Of a stretch of 64,000 bases of DNA, positions 56,125-63,881 are shown piece by piece. The DNA comes from Arthrobacter cheniae (GTDB lineage Bacteria > Actinomycetota > Actinomycetes > Actinomycetales > Micrococcaceae), in assembly GCF_003602275.1 (NCBI RefSeq), contig NZ_QZVT01000009.1:60697-124696 (forward strand). The letters are read 5' to 3'. Under the pieces are notes generated by a model. The model did no database searches. It was not told the DNA's origin and saw only the letters and a list, made by a program, of their open reading frames with translations. The translations under genes were made by a program, and so were the position numbers. Position 1 is the stretch's first letter. Every line of letters begins with the position of its first letter.

Positions 56125-57153
56125 CTACTTCGCGGCGAGCTCGGGGTGGTGGAGCTCGGTGACGTCCGGGTGGGCGCGGACCCGGCCCTTCAGGACGTTC
56201 GACCCGTAGGAGGACAGCATGGGATTCTCGGGGTCGTCGGAGATGCCGCGCGCCGCCGCCCGCAATTCCTCCGTCAGTGGGACCGGTTCGATCACGGCGT
56301 CGAGCCTCGGCGACCAGAAGAATGGGATGGCATAGCGATCCACACCCGGTGCCGGCGACGTGACGCGGTGGATGGTGGCCGCGAGGTAGCCCTCGGTGGC
56401 CACCTCGAGCATCTCGCCGAGATTGACCACGAGCGCGCCGGGGATCGGCGTGACCGGAACCCACTCGCTCGCGCTGTGGGGGAGGACCTCGAGGCCACCG
56501 ACCTCGTCCTGGAGCAGGAGTGTCACGAAGCCGTAGTCGGCATGGGCTCCGACGCCCTGGGACCCCGCTCCCTCCACTACGCCGCCGACGTAGTGGACGA
56601 GCTTGGCCATCCAGGCGGGTGTCCCCTCGAAGGGCTCGGCGAAGTAGTCCTCGGGAAGGTGGAGGGAGACGGCGATGGCCGAGAGAAGTTCCGCGCCCAC
56701 CTCGGACATCAGTGCGGCCCAGGCCATGGCCTGGGTCTCCAGCTCGGGCAGTGCCTCGCGCGGCCAGAGGTTCGGACCCTGGAGCAGCCAGTACGGCTCG
56801 TCGTCAGGGTAGTCGGCAACGGGCTCCCGCTCGGGGGAGAAATCGATCTGTTCGCGTGCGTCGGGGCGACCGCGCGTGATCTCGGTGCCGAGTCCTGCAT
56901 AGCCGCGGAAGTGGGGGGAGGTGCGGTTGTGGATCGCCAGGCGTTCCTCGAGGGGGAGGTCGAAGAAGCGGCTCGTCACGGAGAAGAGGTCGTCGACCTG
57001 CGTGGGGGCGGCACCGTAGTTGACGATGTGGAAGAAACCGACGGTGTGGGCGGCGTCGCGCAGCTCTTCGATGAACTCCGGGGTGAAGGAGCCATCGGCG
57101 GAACGTGCGGTACTGAGGTCAAGGGTGGGGATCGAACCCGGAGTGTGGTGCAT
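56125..57153 (-). CDS. 2-oxoglutarate/Fe(II) oxygenase, isopenicillin N synthase family
   Basis: A 342-residue non-haem iron oxygenase. The N-terminal DIOX domain has IPTLDLSTARSAD and GFFHIVNYG. The catalytic domain has the iron ligands HADYG (His, Asp) and the distal His in IHRVTSP, then the 2OG-binding Arg in RYAIPFFWSP. This plant-like family hydroxylates or desaturates small molecules; the bacterial substrate is unknown. The ATG at 57153 was chosen; a GTG at 57216 would add 21 residues and coincides with a near-palindrome (57197-57216) that looks more like a promoter element. Confidence 0.86.
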   Translation of the reverse strand: MHHTPGSIPTLDLSTARSADGSFTPEFIEELRDAAHTVGFFHIVNYGAAPTQVDDLFSVTSRFFDLPLEERLAIHNRTSPHFRGYAGLGTEITRGRPDAREQIDFSPEREPVADYPDDEPYWLLQGPNLWPREALPELETQAMAWAALMSEVGAELLSAIAVSLHLPEDYFAEPFEGTPAWMAKLVHYVGGVVEGAGSQGVGAHADYGFVTLLLQDEVGGLEVLPHSASEWVPVTPIPGALVVNLGEMLEVATEGYLAATIHRVTSPAPGVDRYAIPFFWSPRLDAVIEPVPLTEELRAAARGISDDPENPMLSSYGSNVLKGRVRAHPDVTELHHPELAAK

Positions 57154-57196
57154 GCGCAGGAGATTACGCCCGGTGGAAAGCACCGACCCCGTTTGC

Positions 57197-57216
57197 GTTA
57201 CGCCATATTGCGTCAC
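57197..57216. promoter_or_regulatory. Near-palindrome upstream of the oxygenase gene
   Basis: GTTACGC-CATATT-GCGTCAC: 7-base arms with one mismatch. It lies 44 bases before the chosen ATG of the oxygenase and is a candidate operator. It could also simply be coding if the upstream GTG start is used. Confidence 0.35.
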
Positions 57217-57234
57217 ACATCATCAGGATCATGA

Positions 57235-57648
57235 TCAGGACCCCCCAAGTCCGGCCAGTGCGCGCACGGCACGAAGGCCGCCGTCGGAGCCTGGCCAGTG
57301 GCGCTGCAGCGCGTCGGGGCCTGTGCGCCTCACCACCGCCCGGAGCACGACGGCGATCATGACGACGTCGTCCGCGTACCCGATGACGGGCAGGAAGTCC
57401 GGGACGAGATCGATCGGCAGGATCAGGTAGATCACGAGTCCGCCGAGCATGATGCGGTTCAGTCGGGGTAGTGCGCGGTCCGCTGCGAGGCGCCGGATCA
57501 GCCTGAGGAGGTCGGGTCCGAAGCGGAGGGCGTCCGTGAGGGAGATGACGTCCGGGTGTCGCCGGGCGTACAGGGCGAGGCCCAGCAGGAACAGGGCGTA
57601 GGCGAGCAACACTGCGATGACGGCCTGAATCACGATCTGCCAGTCCAT
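57235..57648 (-). CDS. DUF1232 (YkvA-like) membrane protein
   Basis: A 137-residue protein. An N-terminal helix (IVIQAVIAVLLAYALFLLGLA, split) is followed by the DUF1232 core LIYLILPIDLVPDFLPVIGYADD-like segment (here LGGLVIYLILPIDLVP and DFLPVIGYADD). The signature DLVPDF(L/I)P is exact. Function unknown. It ends 19 bases before the longest upstream start of the oxygenase gene on the same strand, so it is transcribed first and may share its transcript. Confidence 0.87.
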   Translation of the reverse strand: MDWQIVIQAVIAVLLAYALFLLGLALYARRHPDVISLTDALRFGPDLLRLIRRLAADRALPRLNRIMLGGLVIYLILPIDLVPDFLPVIGYADDVVMIAVVLRAVVRRTGPDALQRHWPGSDGGLRAVRALAGLGGS

Positions 57649-58120
57649 GCGCGCCCTCCCGTCGTCGTTTGTGTGCCGCGAGTGCTTCGCCAGGACCCGT
57701 GTGGTCCGCTCAGTCGGCTGCGCGCGTGTGTTCCTGCACCTCGCGCGCCTGCCGAAACGGTTCAGTTTGCTGCGTTCATCCGCTCCCCAGGGTGAGAATC
57801 AGTGAAGGTGTCCGAGAACACCGTATCCAATTCCACGCGGGACGCGTCGATCTGGGTGGTACAGGAGGCCGGTGGCGTGGAATTTCGGGAGGACGCCGCG
57901 TGGACGGGGAGCCGCTTCTACCCGGGGATCGCGCTCGTGCGCCGTCCCGTCGGTCCGGTCCCCGCCACCGTGTCACTCGTGGCTCATGACGATGCTCTAC
58001 CTCAGCCTCTCGACAGGACAACAGCCCTCCACAGATGAGGTTCGGCCCTGCGTCCGACGTCGGAAGCACATAGGTTGGGACATACCGAAGCGCAGCACCT
58101 CCACCGGAAGGCACCATCCC
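57649..58120. other. Gene-poor gap before the YgiN-like gene
   Basis: These 472 bases should hold the promoters of the divergent DUF1232 and YgiN-like genes. One plus-strand frame (GTG 57802 to 58038, 78 residues) begins KVSENTVSNSTRDASIW but matches no family and lacks an RBS, so it is not called. No repeat or RNA gene was seen. Confidence 0.4.
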
Positions 58121-58447
58121 ATGATCTTCATCGTCGTCAAGTTCGCTGTGAAGCCCGAGTGGAGCGACCGCTGGATCGACCTCACGCGGGACTTCACGGA
58201 GGCCACGCGTCAGGAGCCGGGCAACCTGTGGTTCGACTGGTCCCGCAGCGTGGAGGATCCGAACCGATTCGTGCTCATCGAAGCTTTCCAGGACGACGCC
58301 GCAGAGGCACACGTCAACAGCGACCACTTCTCCCGGGCCATGCAGGACATGCCGCAGGCGCTCGTCGAGACGCCGGAGATCATCAGTGAGCGAATCGTCG
58401 CAGAGGGTTGGGGCCGCATGGGAGAACTGACCGTCGACCCTGCATAG
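58121..58447 (+). CDS. YgiN-like quinol monooxygenase / ABM-domain protein
   Basis: A 108-residue ferredoxin-like (antibiotic biosynthesis monooxygenase, PF03992) protein. The pattern FIVVKFAVKPEWSDRWIDL, EPGNLWFDWSRSVEDPNRFVL and HVNSDHFSRAM (active-site His region) is complete. Relatives oxidise quinols or small phenolics without a cofactor. RBS GGAAGG lies about 12 bases before ATG 58121. Monocistronic. Confidence 0.88.
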   Translation: MIFIVVKFAVKPEWSDRWIDLTRDFTEATRQEPGNLWFDWSRSVEDPNRFVLIEAFQDDAAEAHVNSDHFSRAMQDMPQALVETPEIISERIVAEGWGRMGELTVDPA

Positions 58448-58559
58448 CAGAAATACCCTGCAGAGCAGGAATGGGGTCAAGCTTCCCTGAACAATGAGCG
58501 GAATAAATGCTCAGGTCCCGGGGCGCACCTTGGCGGCTACCTCAGGTCAAGTGATTTGT

Positions 58560-58802
58560 TCACACGGCCGCAGCAGCCGGCGAGGAATCCGGTTTCTTCA
58601 CAATCGGGTCAAAAGATACTGGTGGGCATAAATCTGTTATCAGACCGGTTCCGGCGCACTCACGGACGACGCTGATCCCCTCGACTGCGGACGCTTTATC
58701 CACGAACTTCCCGGATACGGCCACGACCGTCCCGTTGGAAGCCTTCAATCTGAACCCGAAGGAAATGCCTTCGTCGTGAAAAAGCTCGAACGTTCCAGTC
58801 AT
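58560..58802 (-). CDS. DUF1508 (YegP-like) protein, second copy
   Basis: An 80-residue paralogue of the protein at 31551: GTFELFHDEGISFGFRLKAS, NGTVVAVSGKFVDKASAVEG, then a short Pro/Ala tail. The layout (strand, ngtVvavS, helix) is the same, but sequence identity is moderate. ATG 58802. A perfect 8-bp inverted repeat lies 54-79 bases upstream. Function unknown. Confidence 0.82.
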   Translation of the reverse strand: MTGTFELFHDEGISFGFRLKASNGTVVAVSGKFVDKASAVEGISVVRECAGTGLITDLCPPVSFDPIVKKPDSSPAAAAV

Positions 58803-59193
58803 CGCTACCCCCTGTGGTTGCCCTTGCAGATGAACTGCTCGGGCTCGTCATCAAAACTGGAACACAATACTGCGTTCCAGTCGGCCCGGTAACGGGATAG
58901 GGCTTCCCCTATGTGACCCCAGCACACCCACTCCTCTATGGTAGGACCCGCTTCATTTACTAGCGAGTAATCCGTGATTGTTCCTTGATCCGGCTAATCA
59001 ACCGCACTCCTGCAGCGACACGATCATCACGCTGAAATTTGACGTCACCCTTCAATCCAGCCGCGACAGCGGCTCACCTCTGCCCTGAACGTTTGCCGAA
59101 GCGGGCCCGATGACCCTATGCGAGTGGGGTGTTGTGTTGGATGATCAGGGCGGGACGGACACCTTCACGGTCTTGTTGATCAGAGGATTGACC
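58803..59193. other. Non-coding stretch upstream of the second DUF1508 gene
   Basis: About 390 bases with lower GC and no frame of coding character. It holds the inverted repeat at 58856-58881 and otherwise nothing recognised. Low coding density continues to 59606. Confidence 0.4.
58856..58881. promoter_or_regulatory. Inverted repeat upstream of DUF1508 gene
   Basis: Perfect 8-bp arms ACTGGAAC (58856-58863) and GTTCCAGT (58874-58881) with a 10-base spacer, in the expected promoter region of the minus-strand DUF1508 gene. It could be an operator; it does not fit the actinobacterial LexA box. Confidence 0.45.
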
Positions 59194-59409
59194 ATGAGTT
59201 CAGAGCAGCCCCGTGACCCATCGAGCAGCTCGCCGGCGCTTTTGCCGACGCCGCAGCTGCGTGTCCCTGCGGAAGGTGAACAAGCCGAGACTGTCGATAG
59301 GCGAACACTTCTCGAACGTCAGGGCGAACGGCGCCGGGAAACGGAACGAAAGCTTGCCCTCCACATGCACGCCTATCGGCTCGCGCGCTCCCCAGTCGGT
59401 CTTGAGTAA
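59194..59409 (+). CDS. Possible small hydrophilic protein (71 residues)
   Basis: ATG 59194 is preceded by AGAGGA at good spacing. The product is hydrophilic: a Ser/Pro-rich first third (SSSSPALLPTPQLRVP) then a charged, probably helical second half (RRTLLERQGERRRETERKLA). Codon bias is weaker than in neighbours, and other frames overlap it. No family recognised; it may be spurious. Confidence 0.3.
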   Translation: MSSEQPRDPSSSSPALLPTPQLRVPAEGEQAETVDRRTLLERQGERRRETERKLALHMHAYRLARSPVGLE

Positions 59410-59606
59410 TGCCCGCGACCGCGCTGAGGACGTCAGCGCGGAAAAGAATTCTGTTGACCGGTCCATGCGCACGTTGCTTCCGACCAGGGCGATCTCCAAG
59501 ACCGAGTTGCCTCAGGCTCCTGCGCACAGCACCGCCCAGGAGGAGATCGGGGTAGGACTGGGCTATCGACCGTCGGTTCCGCTGTCATTCGATCGACCCG
59601 AGTGTC

Positions 59607-60587
59607 CTAGTAATGATCGAATACTTCGGTCTGGACGAGAGCGGCGAGGATTCGTAGTTGTCGTTCGTCCTGCCTGCTGAATCTTCGGGGTCTCGTGTCG
59701 AAGATGCAGAGAGCGCCGATGCGCCACCCCCCGGGGCCAGTAAGAGGGCTCCCGGCATAGAACCGGATGTGTGGTTCACCTACGACCAGAGAGTCACTCA
59801 CGAAGCACTTGTGCGTGAGGGTGTCCGGGATGATGAGGATACGGTCCTCCGTGATGGTATGGGAGCAGAAGGTGCTTCGCCCTGCCAGGTCATCGAGGAC
59901 GAGCCCCGCGGCGGATTTGACGACCGGACTGCCCGCCTCGAGGAAGGTGATCGTCGCCGAACTTGCGTCGAACGTCCTCCGCGCTCGTTGCGTGAGGAGA
60001 TCGAAGCGTTCCTCTTTCCCCGACTGCACCAAGCCAGTGCTCATCAGCGATGCCGACCGGCGGTGTTCGGCCTCGAAGGGATTGAACATCGTCTCCAGCC
60101 GTGCGGCCAGCCTGGGCCACGAGCCGTAGGTCATCGAGGGGTGGAGAGTCGTTGCGGTGTGTGTCGTCCTGCCGCCGGAGTTCCTGGCCGGTCCTGACTC
60201 GTCGGCATAAGGGGCTCGACGGCGTACTGCCGGCGACGACCCGCTGTCCGGAAACACAGGAAACTGCCTGGTTGCCGGCTGTGTCTGAAGCAGCTCATTG
60301 ACGGCGTAGGACACAAGATCGCGGTGCAGGACATCCAGGAGCACAATTCCGTGGAGATAAGCGGCGACAGCAACAGCGTCAGCAGCACCGCCCAACACGA
60401 CGTAACGCACCCACACGTCGTCGACGAGCAATGTTGCTTCTGACGCCGCCTGGGCTGTCAGCCATTGCTGTTCATAAGGGTTCACGGTATGCCTCGCCTT
60501 GATAGACGCGAAGACACGAATCAACCGAACCTCCGCGCACCGAACGTGCACCCGTATGCCGTCAGGCATAGGCGACGGTCGAGCCAT
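59607..60587 (-). CDS. GAF-domain protein
   Basis: A 326-residue soluble protein. The C-terminal ~160 residues are a GAF domain: RFDLLTQRARRTFDASSATI (LTRLA-like opening), then FCSHTITEDRILIIPD, RFYAGSPLTGPGGWRIGALC and FDTRPRRFS. The N-terminal ~130 residues (ADAVAVAAYLHGIVLLDVLH) form a helical domain I do not recognise. No kinase, GGDEF or ANTAR output is fused, so it may work as a stand-alone sensor. Start uncertain: ATG 60587 is used; the frame opens at TTG 60689. Codon bias is weaker than in the left part of the window. Confidence 0.75.
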   Translation of the reverse strand: MARPSPMPDGIRVHVRCAEVRLIRVFASIKARHTVNPYEQQWLTAQAASEATLLVDDVWVRYVVLGGAADAVAVAAYLHGIVLLDVLHRDLVSYAVNELLQTQPATRQFPVFPDSGSSPAVRRRAPYADESGPARNSGGRTTHTATTLHPSMTYGSWPRLAARLETMFNPFEAEHRRSASLMSTGLVQSGKEERFDLLTQRARRTFDASSATITFLEAGSPVVKSAAGLVLDDLAGRSTFCSHTITEDRILIIPDTLTHKCFVSDSLVVGEPHIRFYAGSPLTGPGGWRIGALCIFDTRPRRFSRQDERQLRILAALVQTEVFDHY

Positions 60588-61357
60588 CGGACCGGTTTCC
60601 TCTGTACTGGACGCGGTTGATGTTCCTGGTGTGATGCGTTGTGCTGGGCGCTGTCGTGCGAGTTGAAGCTGATGTGTACGCGAATTCAAGAGGTGTGAAG
60701 TTCCTTGTGGGATAGATCATCTGCTCCGCGGCGGCGGAGCAGATGTCATTGTCTGCGGTGGTGCGTCTCTTAGTGCTGCTGTGGCTGATTTCGCGAGCTT
60801 AAACGGGCGGACTTGGAGAATCTTTGGTGCAGGTCTGACCAGGATCGGACCGCAAGGTTTTCCCAATGTCCAAACGTCGACGTCGACTATCGCGGATACT
60901 CCCGAACGCTGCTCCTTCAAATCGATACTGATCCTTGCGGCGGGTCGCTCCGTTCCCGCGGTTCAAAACGTTCCCTTGCAGCAGAGTGACCGCAGACTTC
61001 ACGGCTACGCGGTCACCGCATCTTGACCGGCCCATTCAGCCCTTCGATTAGGGGCGTCGAGCGGCGACGGTAATTAATCGTCATTTGGCAGTTCGCTCCA
61101 CTGGCCCGGTACCTCATGACGCGGGACCGGCATTAACCGTCACACCAGAACCTGTCACCGCAGCTGGGGTGCGCGACAACTTCTCGTGTGCGCCGAATTT
61201 GGCAGGTGTGGCGTTGGGAAAACGGAGTTTTGTTCCACGGGAGAAGTTCTCCCAAGGTTTGTCCAAGAGCAAAGCCGCAGTCTTGTCCCGAGTGGGGATG
61301 GCAAGAGGTCCGTCCCGCCGGCCCGGCCCTGCCGGGCTTATCAGGAGGATTGAAGTC
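60588..61357. other. Gene-poor region upstream of the lipoprotein operon
   Basis: About 770 bases without a convincing gene. An 81-residue plus-strand frame (60781-61026) has no RBS or family match and its antisense frame is equally open. The frame running into the lipoprotein from 61085 is an upstream extension without coding character. A strong hairpin lies at 60718-60745 and a small one (GCCCGG/CCGGGC) just before the lipoprotein RBS. Confidence 0.45.
60718..60745. repeat. Isolated perfect hairpin
   Basis: Twelve-bp arms CATCTGCTCCGC (60718-60729) and GCGGAGCAGATG (60734-60745) with a 4-base loop. There is no U-tract on either side and no gene ending next to it, so it is not clearly a terminator. 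Confidence 0.6.
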
Positions 61358-61951
61358 ATGGACAAGAAACTTTCCAGTTCGTTAGCCGGCGTCGCACTCA
61401 TCATGCTGGCACTGAGCGGATGCTCCGGGTCCACGGCGGAAGCACCGGAGACAACAGCGGCTGAGGTTACAGAGGCGCCGGCGGAAACAACCGAAGCAGC
61501 CGAAACGACCGAGGCAGCCGAAACGACCGAGGCAGCCGAGCCAACAGAGTCTGCGAGTGACGAGGCAACCGCCGAGGCCAGCGCGCCCGCGGCGGTTGGC
61601 CCCACCACGCTGGGCGTGGCGACAAGTGAGCTGGGCGAGATCGTGGTCGACGCAAACGGCATGTCGGTCTACTACTTCACCGAAGACGTTGCCGATTCCG
61701 GGGTCAGTGCCTGCACCGATGATTGCCTGGTCGCTTGGCCGCCGGTCATCAGTGGGACCGAAACCCCGGAGGTGGAGGGCGTCACCGGTGAGACCGGCGT
61801 CATTGAAACCCCGGAGGGTGATCTGCAGATGACCATCAACGGAATGCCGATCTACTACTTCAACAAGGACCAGGCAGCCGGCGACATCAACGGACAAGCC
61901 GTCGGAGACGTCTGGTACGTGGTAGCTCCTGACGGGACCATGATCCAGTAG
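61358..61951 (+). CDS. COG4315-type lipoprotein (secreted repeat, PF03640)
   Basis: A 197-residue exported lipoprotein. The signal peptide ends at the lipobox LALSGC. A Thr/Glu/Ala-rich spacer of ETTEAA-like repeats (residues ~35-75) follows, then two Lipoprotein_15 units: GEIVVDANGMSVYYFTEDVAD with C-x-D-D-C-L-V-A-W-P-P, and TINGMPIYYFNKDQAAGD. These units occur in extracellular proteins next to redox or copper genes; function is not known. RBS AGGAGG lies 10 bases before ATG 61358. It is first in a probable three-gene operon. Confidence 0.88.
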   Translation: MDKKLSSSLAGVALIMLALSGCSGSTAEAPETTAAEVTEAPAETTEAAETTEAAETTEAAEPTESASDEATAEASAPAAVGPTTLGVATSELGEIVVDANGMSVYYFTEDVADSGVSACTDDCLVAWPPVISGTETPEVEGVTGETGVIETPEGDLQMTINGMPIYYFNKDQAAGDINGQAVGDVWYVVAPDGTMIQ

Positions 61952-62043
61952 GTCCGTCGCTCATCTCCGGCGGTGCTCACTTGGCGTCATCAGCGACCGC
62001 CCGTCACTCACCAACTCGTGAACGCATTCTGGGGGAAGTCGCA

Positions 62044-62493
62044 ATGAAAGTACGTTACCGAACGTCAGTTCTGTTGTTCGCCGTTGTCCTTACCGGCAGC
62101 ACCGCGTGCAGCTCCGACGCCGAGCCAGGTACGTCGGGGGCGACAAGCGCGGCAAGCGAGGCCACGGCGCCGGAATCAGCGGCGGTCACCGCCGGTGCCG
62201 GGACCCCAGGTTCAGCGCCTGCTTCGGCGGAAGCTGCGCCGGCGGAGGAAGCGGTGATCACGATCACCGAGTTCGAGTACGTCATGCCGCAAACCATTGC
62301 ACCCGGCGCGGTGGTGACGATTGTCAATGAGGACGATGCCCCGCATACCCTCACGGCCAAGACCGAGGGCGGGTTCGACGTCGATGTTTCCGGTGGTGAA
62401 ACGGTAACCTTCACCGCACCCGACGAAGCCGGCGAGTATGCGGTCATCTGCACGTACCACCCCGCGATGTCCGGAACCCTGGTCATCGGATGA
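62044..62493 (+). CDS. Cupredoxin-domain lipoprotein
   Basis: A 149-residue exported blue-copper-type protein. The signal peptide and lipobox end at Cys22 (STAC). A Ser/Ala-rich spacer reaches residue ~68. The cupredoxin domain shows all four type 1 copper ligands: His101 (APHTL), Cys136, His139 and Met142 (ICTYHPAM). It should carry electrons outside the membrane. RBS GGGGAAG precedes ATG 62044. It overlaps the next gene (ATGA), so both are co-expressed. Confidence 0.9.
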   Translation: MKVRYRTSVLLFAVVLTGSTACSSDAEPGTSGATSAASEATAPESAAVTAGAGTPGSAPASAEAAPAEEAVITITEFEYVMPQTIAPGAVVTIVNEDDAPHTLTAKTEGGFDVDVSGGETVTFTAPDEAGEYAVICTYHPAMSGTLVIG

Positions 62494-62981
62494 GCACATC
62501 AGGAGCTGCTCACAACAAGAGGAGAACTGGACCCGTACGGGGGCCGGGTTCCGTCGCCGAGGGACAGGGGCGCAATCACATGCTGATGATCGTCCTGCGG
62601 GTCCTGATCGGAGTTGGTTTGATGGTCAGTGCGGTCATTCACCTTCAGCTTGCATCAGGGTTTCAGCAGGCTGCACCCTCTGGAATCGGCGGAGGCGCCC
62701 TCTTCCGGATCCAGGCAGTCGTCTCCATCCTCGCCGCAGCGTATGTCCTGATCCGGGGTAGCCGAGCCGCCTTCGCGATCGCAGCGATCGTCGCACTATC
62801 CGCCCTGGCCGCAGTGGTTCTGTACCGTTATGTGCAGGTCCCGGCCATCGGACCGATTCCATCCATGTATGAACCCGTCTGGTATCCGCAGAAAGCGCTG
62901 ACCGCAGTGGCAGAAGCCTTTGCGGGGACCCTCGCCGTCATCGGATATGTGCTTCTGCTCCGGCGCCGGAATGACACGTAG
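62490..62981 (+). CDS. Small membrane protein coupled to the cupredoxin
   Basis: A 163-residue protein with four hydrophobic helices (VLRVLIGVGLMVSAVIHLQL, AVVSILAAAYVLIR, AIAAIVALSALAAVVLYRY, GTLAVIGYVLLLRR), DoxX-like in layout. ATG 62490 overlaps the cupredoxin stop by 4 bases; an inner ATG at 62580 starts directly at the first helix and is an alternative. It may be the membrane partner of the two exported proteins (inference). Confidence 0.75.
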   Translation: MSTSGAAHNKRRTGPVRGPGSVAEGQGRNHMLMIVLRVLIGVGLMVSAVIHLQLASGFQQAAPSGIGGGALFRIQAVVSILAAAYVLIRGSRAAFAIAAIVALSALAAVVLYRYVQVPAIGPIPSMYEPVWYPQKALTAVAEAFAGTLAVIGYVLLLRRRNDT

Positions 62982-63145
62982 GCCGCTACGCCGGGCCACT
63001 CCCGGAGCGCACCCCGGCCCCGTCGCACCCCGAAACGTAGCAGGCCATCCTCCAAATGGAGGACCTGCAGCTTCTTCCAGGGTGCTGTGGAGAAGCCAGA
63101 CCAGCCGGCCCAATCAGTAGCGCCGTCATGCTCCCTGCACTCCGG

Positions 63146-63532
63146 TCAGGCGAGCTTGCCGCTCGGTGGCTCGTTCGTCAATGATGTGTAGCCGCTGTGG
63201 TGGAAGGTGGCAAAGGCATCCCTGAACATGTCGGCCTGTCCCTGGAGTTTCCGCACAAGCGGTCCGGGCGGCGTCGATCCCACCGGCCGCTGCGCCAGTG
63301 CGCGCGCTGCTGATGCCTGCAATTGAGCTGCGCCTGCCATCGCAGCACTGGCTTGCAGGCTCAGCAAGGCCGTGATGACTTCCTCTTCGTCCTGCGTCTC
63401 GAGGGCCCGTTCTATCCGTCGGATTCGATCGGCCAGCAGCGCGTCGAAAGAGGTCAGGAATTCGGACGCGACGAACGAGCCAAGGTCGTCGGCGAGTATT
63501 TCGAAGGCGCATGTATCAAGGACAGGAATCAC
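63146..63532 (-). CDS. HPt-like protein lacking the phosphoacceptor histidine
   Basis: A 128-residue all-helical protein resembling a histidine phosphotransfer domain: FVASEFLTSFDALLADRIRRI (helix), then ALLSLQASAAMAGAAQLQASA where HPt proteins have H-x-L-K-G-(S/A). Here the histidine position is Gln and the Lys-Gly pair is absent. It is probably a non-phosphorylatable relative. The start GTG 63532 has GGAGG 7-11 bases upstream. A 37-residue frame upstream overlaps it by 17 bases. Confidence 0.65.
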   Translation of the reverse strand: MIPVLDTCAFEILADDLGSFVASEFLTSFDALLADRIRRIERALETQDEEEVITALLSLQASAAMAGAAQLQASAARALAQRPVGSTPPGPLVRKLQGQADMFRDAFATFHHSGYTSLTNEPPSGKLA

Positions 63533-63629
63533 GACGTACCTCCGAGTGCTTCTGGGCAGACTTCATCGCGGAAGCCTGGACGCCGGAGTTGTACCCGAGA
63601 TCCGTCGGGATCGTTCGGTTCTGCGCCAT
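63516..63629 (-). CDS. Possible 37-residue protein coupled to the HPt-like gene
   Basis: ATG 63629 has a good RBS (TAGGAG, 4 bases spacing), and the frame ends 17 bases inside the HPt-like gene, typical of translational coupling. The product (QNRTIPTDLGYNSGVQAS, then a basic tail) is hydrophilic and matches no family known to me. Confidence 0.4.
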   Translation of the reverse strand: MAQNRTIPTDLGYNSGVQASAMKSAQKHSEVRRDSCP

Positions 63630-63881
63630 CACGCTCCTATTCCCTGCCCCGTCTGCCACCCTGGCAACACTCTCAACAGTGATCGCTTCTTCCGGCTTCC
63701 ACACGAGTAGGCACTACCTGTTTCGTCCGCTCTCGTGGTGGCGAGGCCGGAGCCGGTGCACTTCCTCGCCGCAATCGCCTCCCTCGCCGTGAGTAGTCAA
63801 GAGCTGCTTTTCACCCGTCTGTCTGCTTCTTGGTTTCCAAGGGTTACAGGGAAAACGATGAGGTGCCAAAAAACTGCCGCC

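Noticed and set aside
57802..58038. 78-residue frame starting KVSENTVSNS
   Set aside because: No RBS, no family match, and the reverse frame is equally open.
60781..61026. 81-residue plus-strand frame
   Set aside because: No RBS, no coding bias or recognised family; the minus strand has a similar open frame in the same place.
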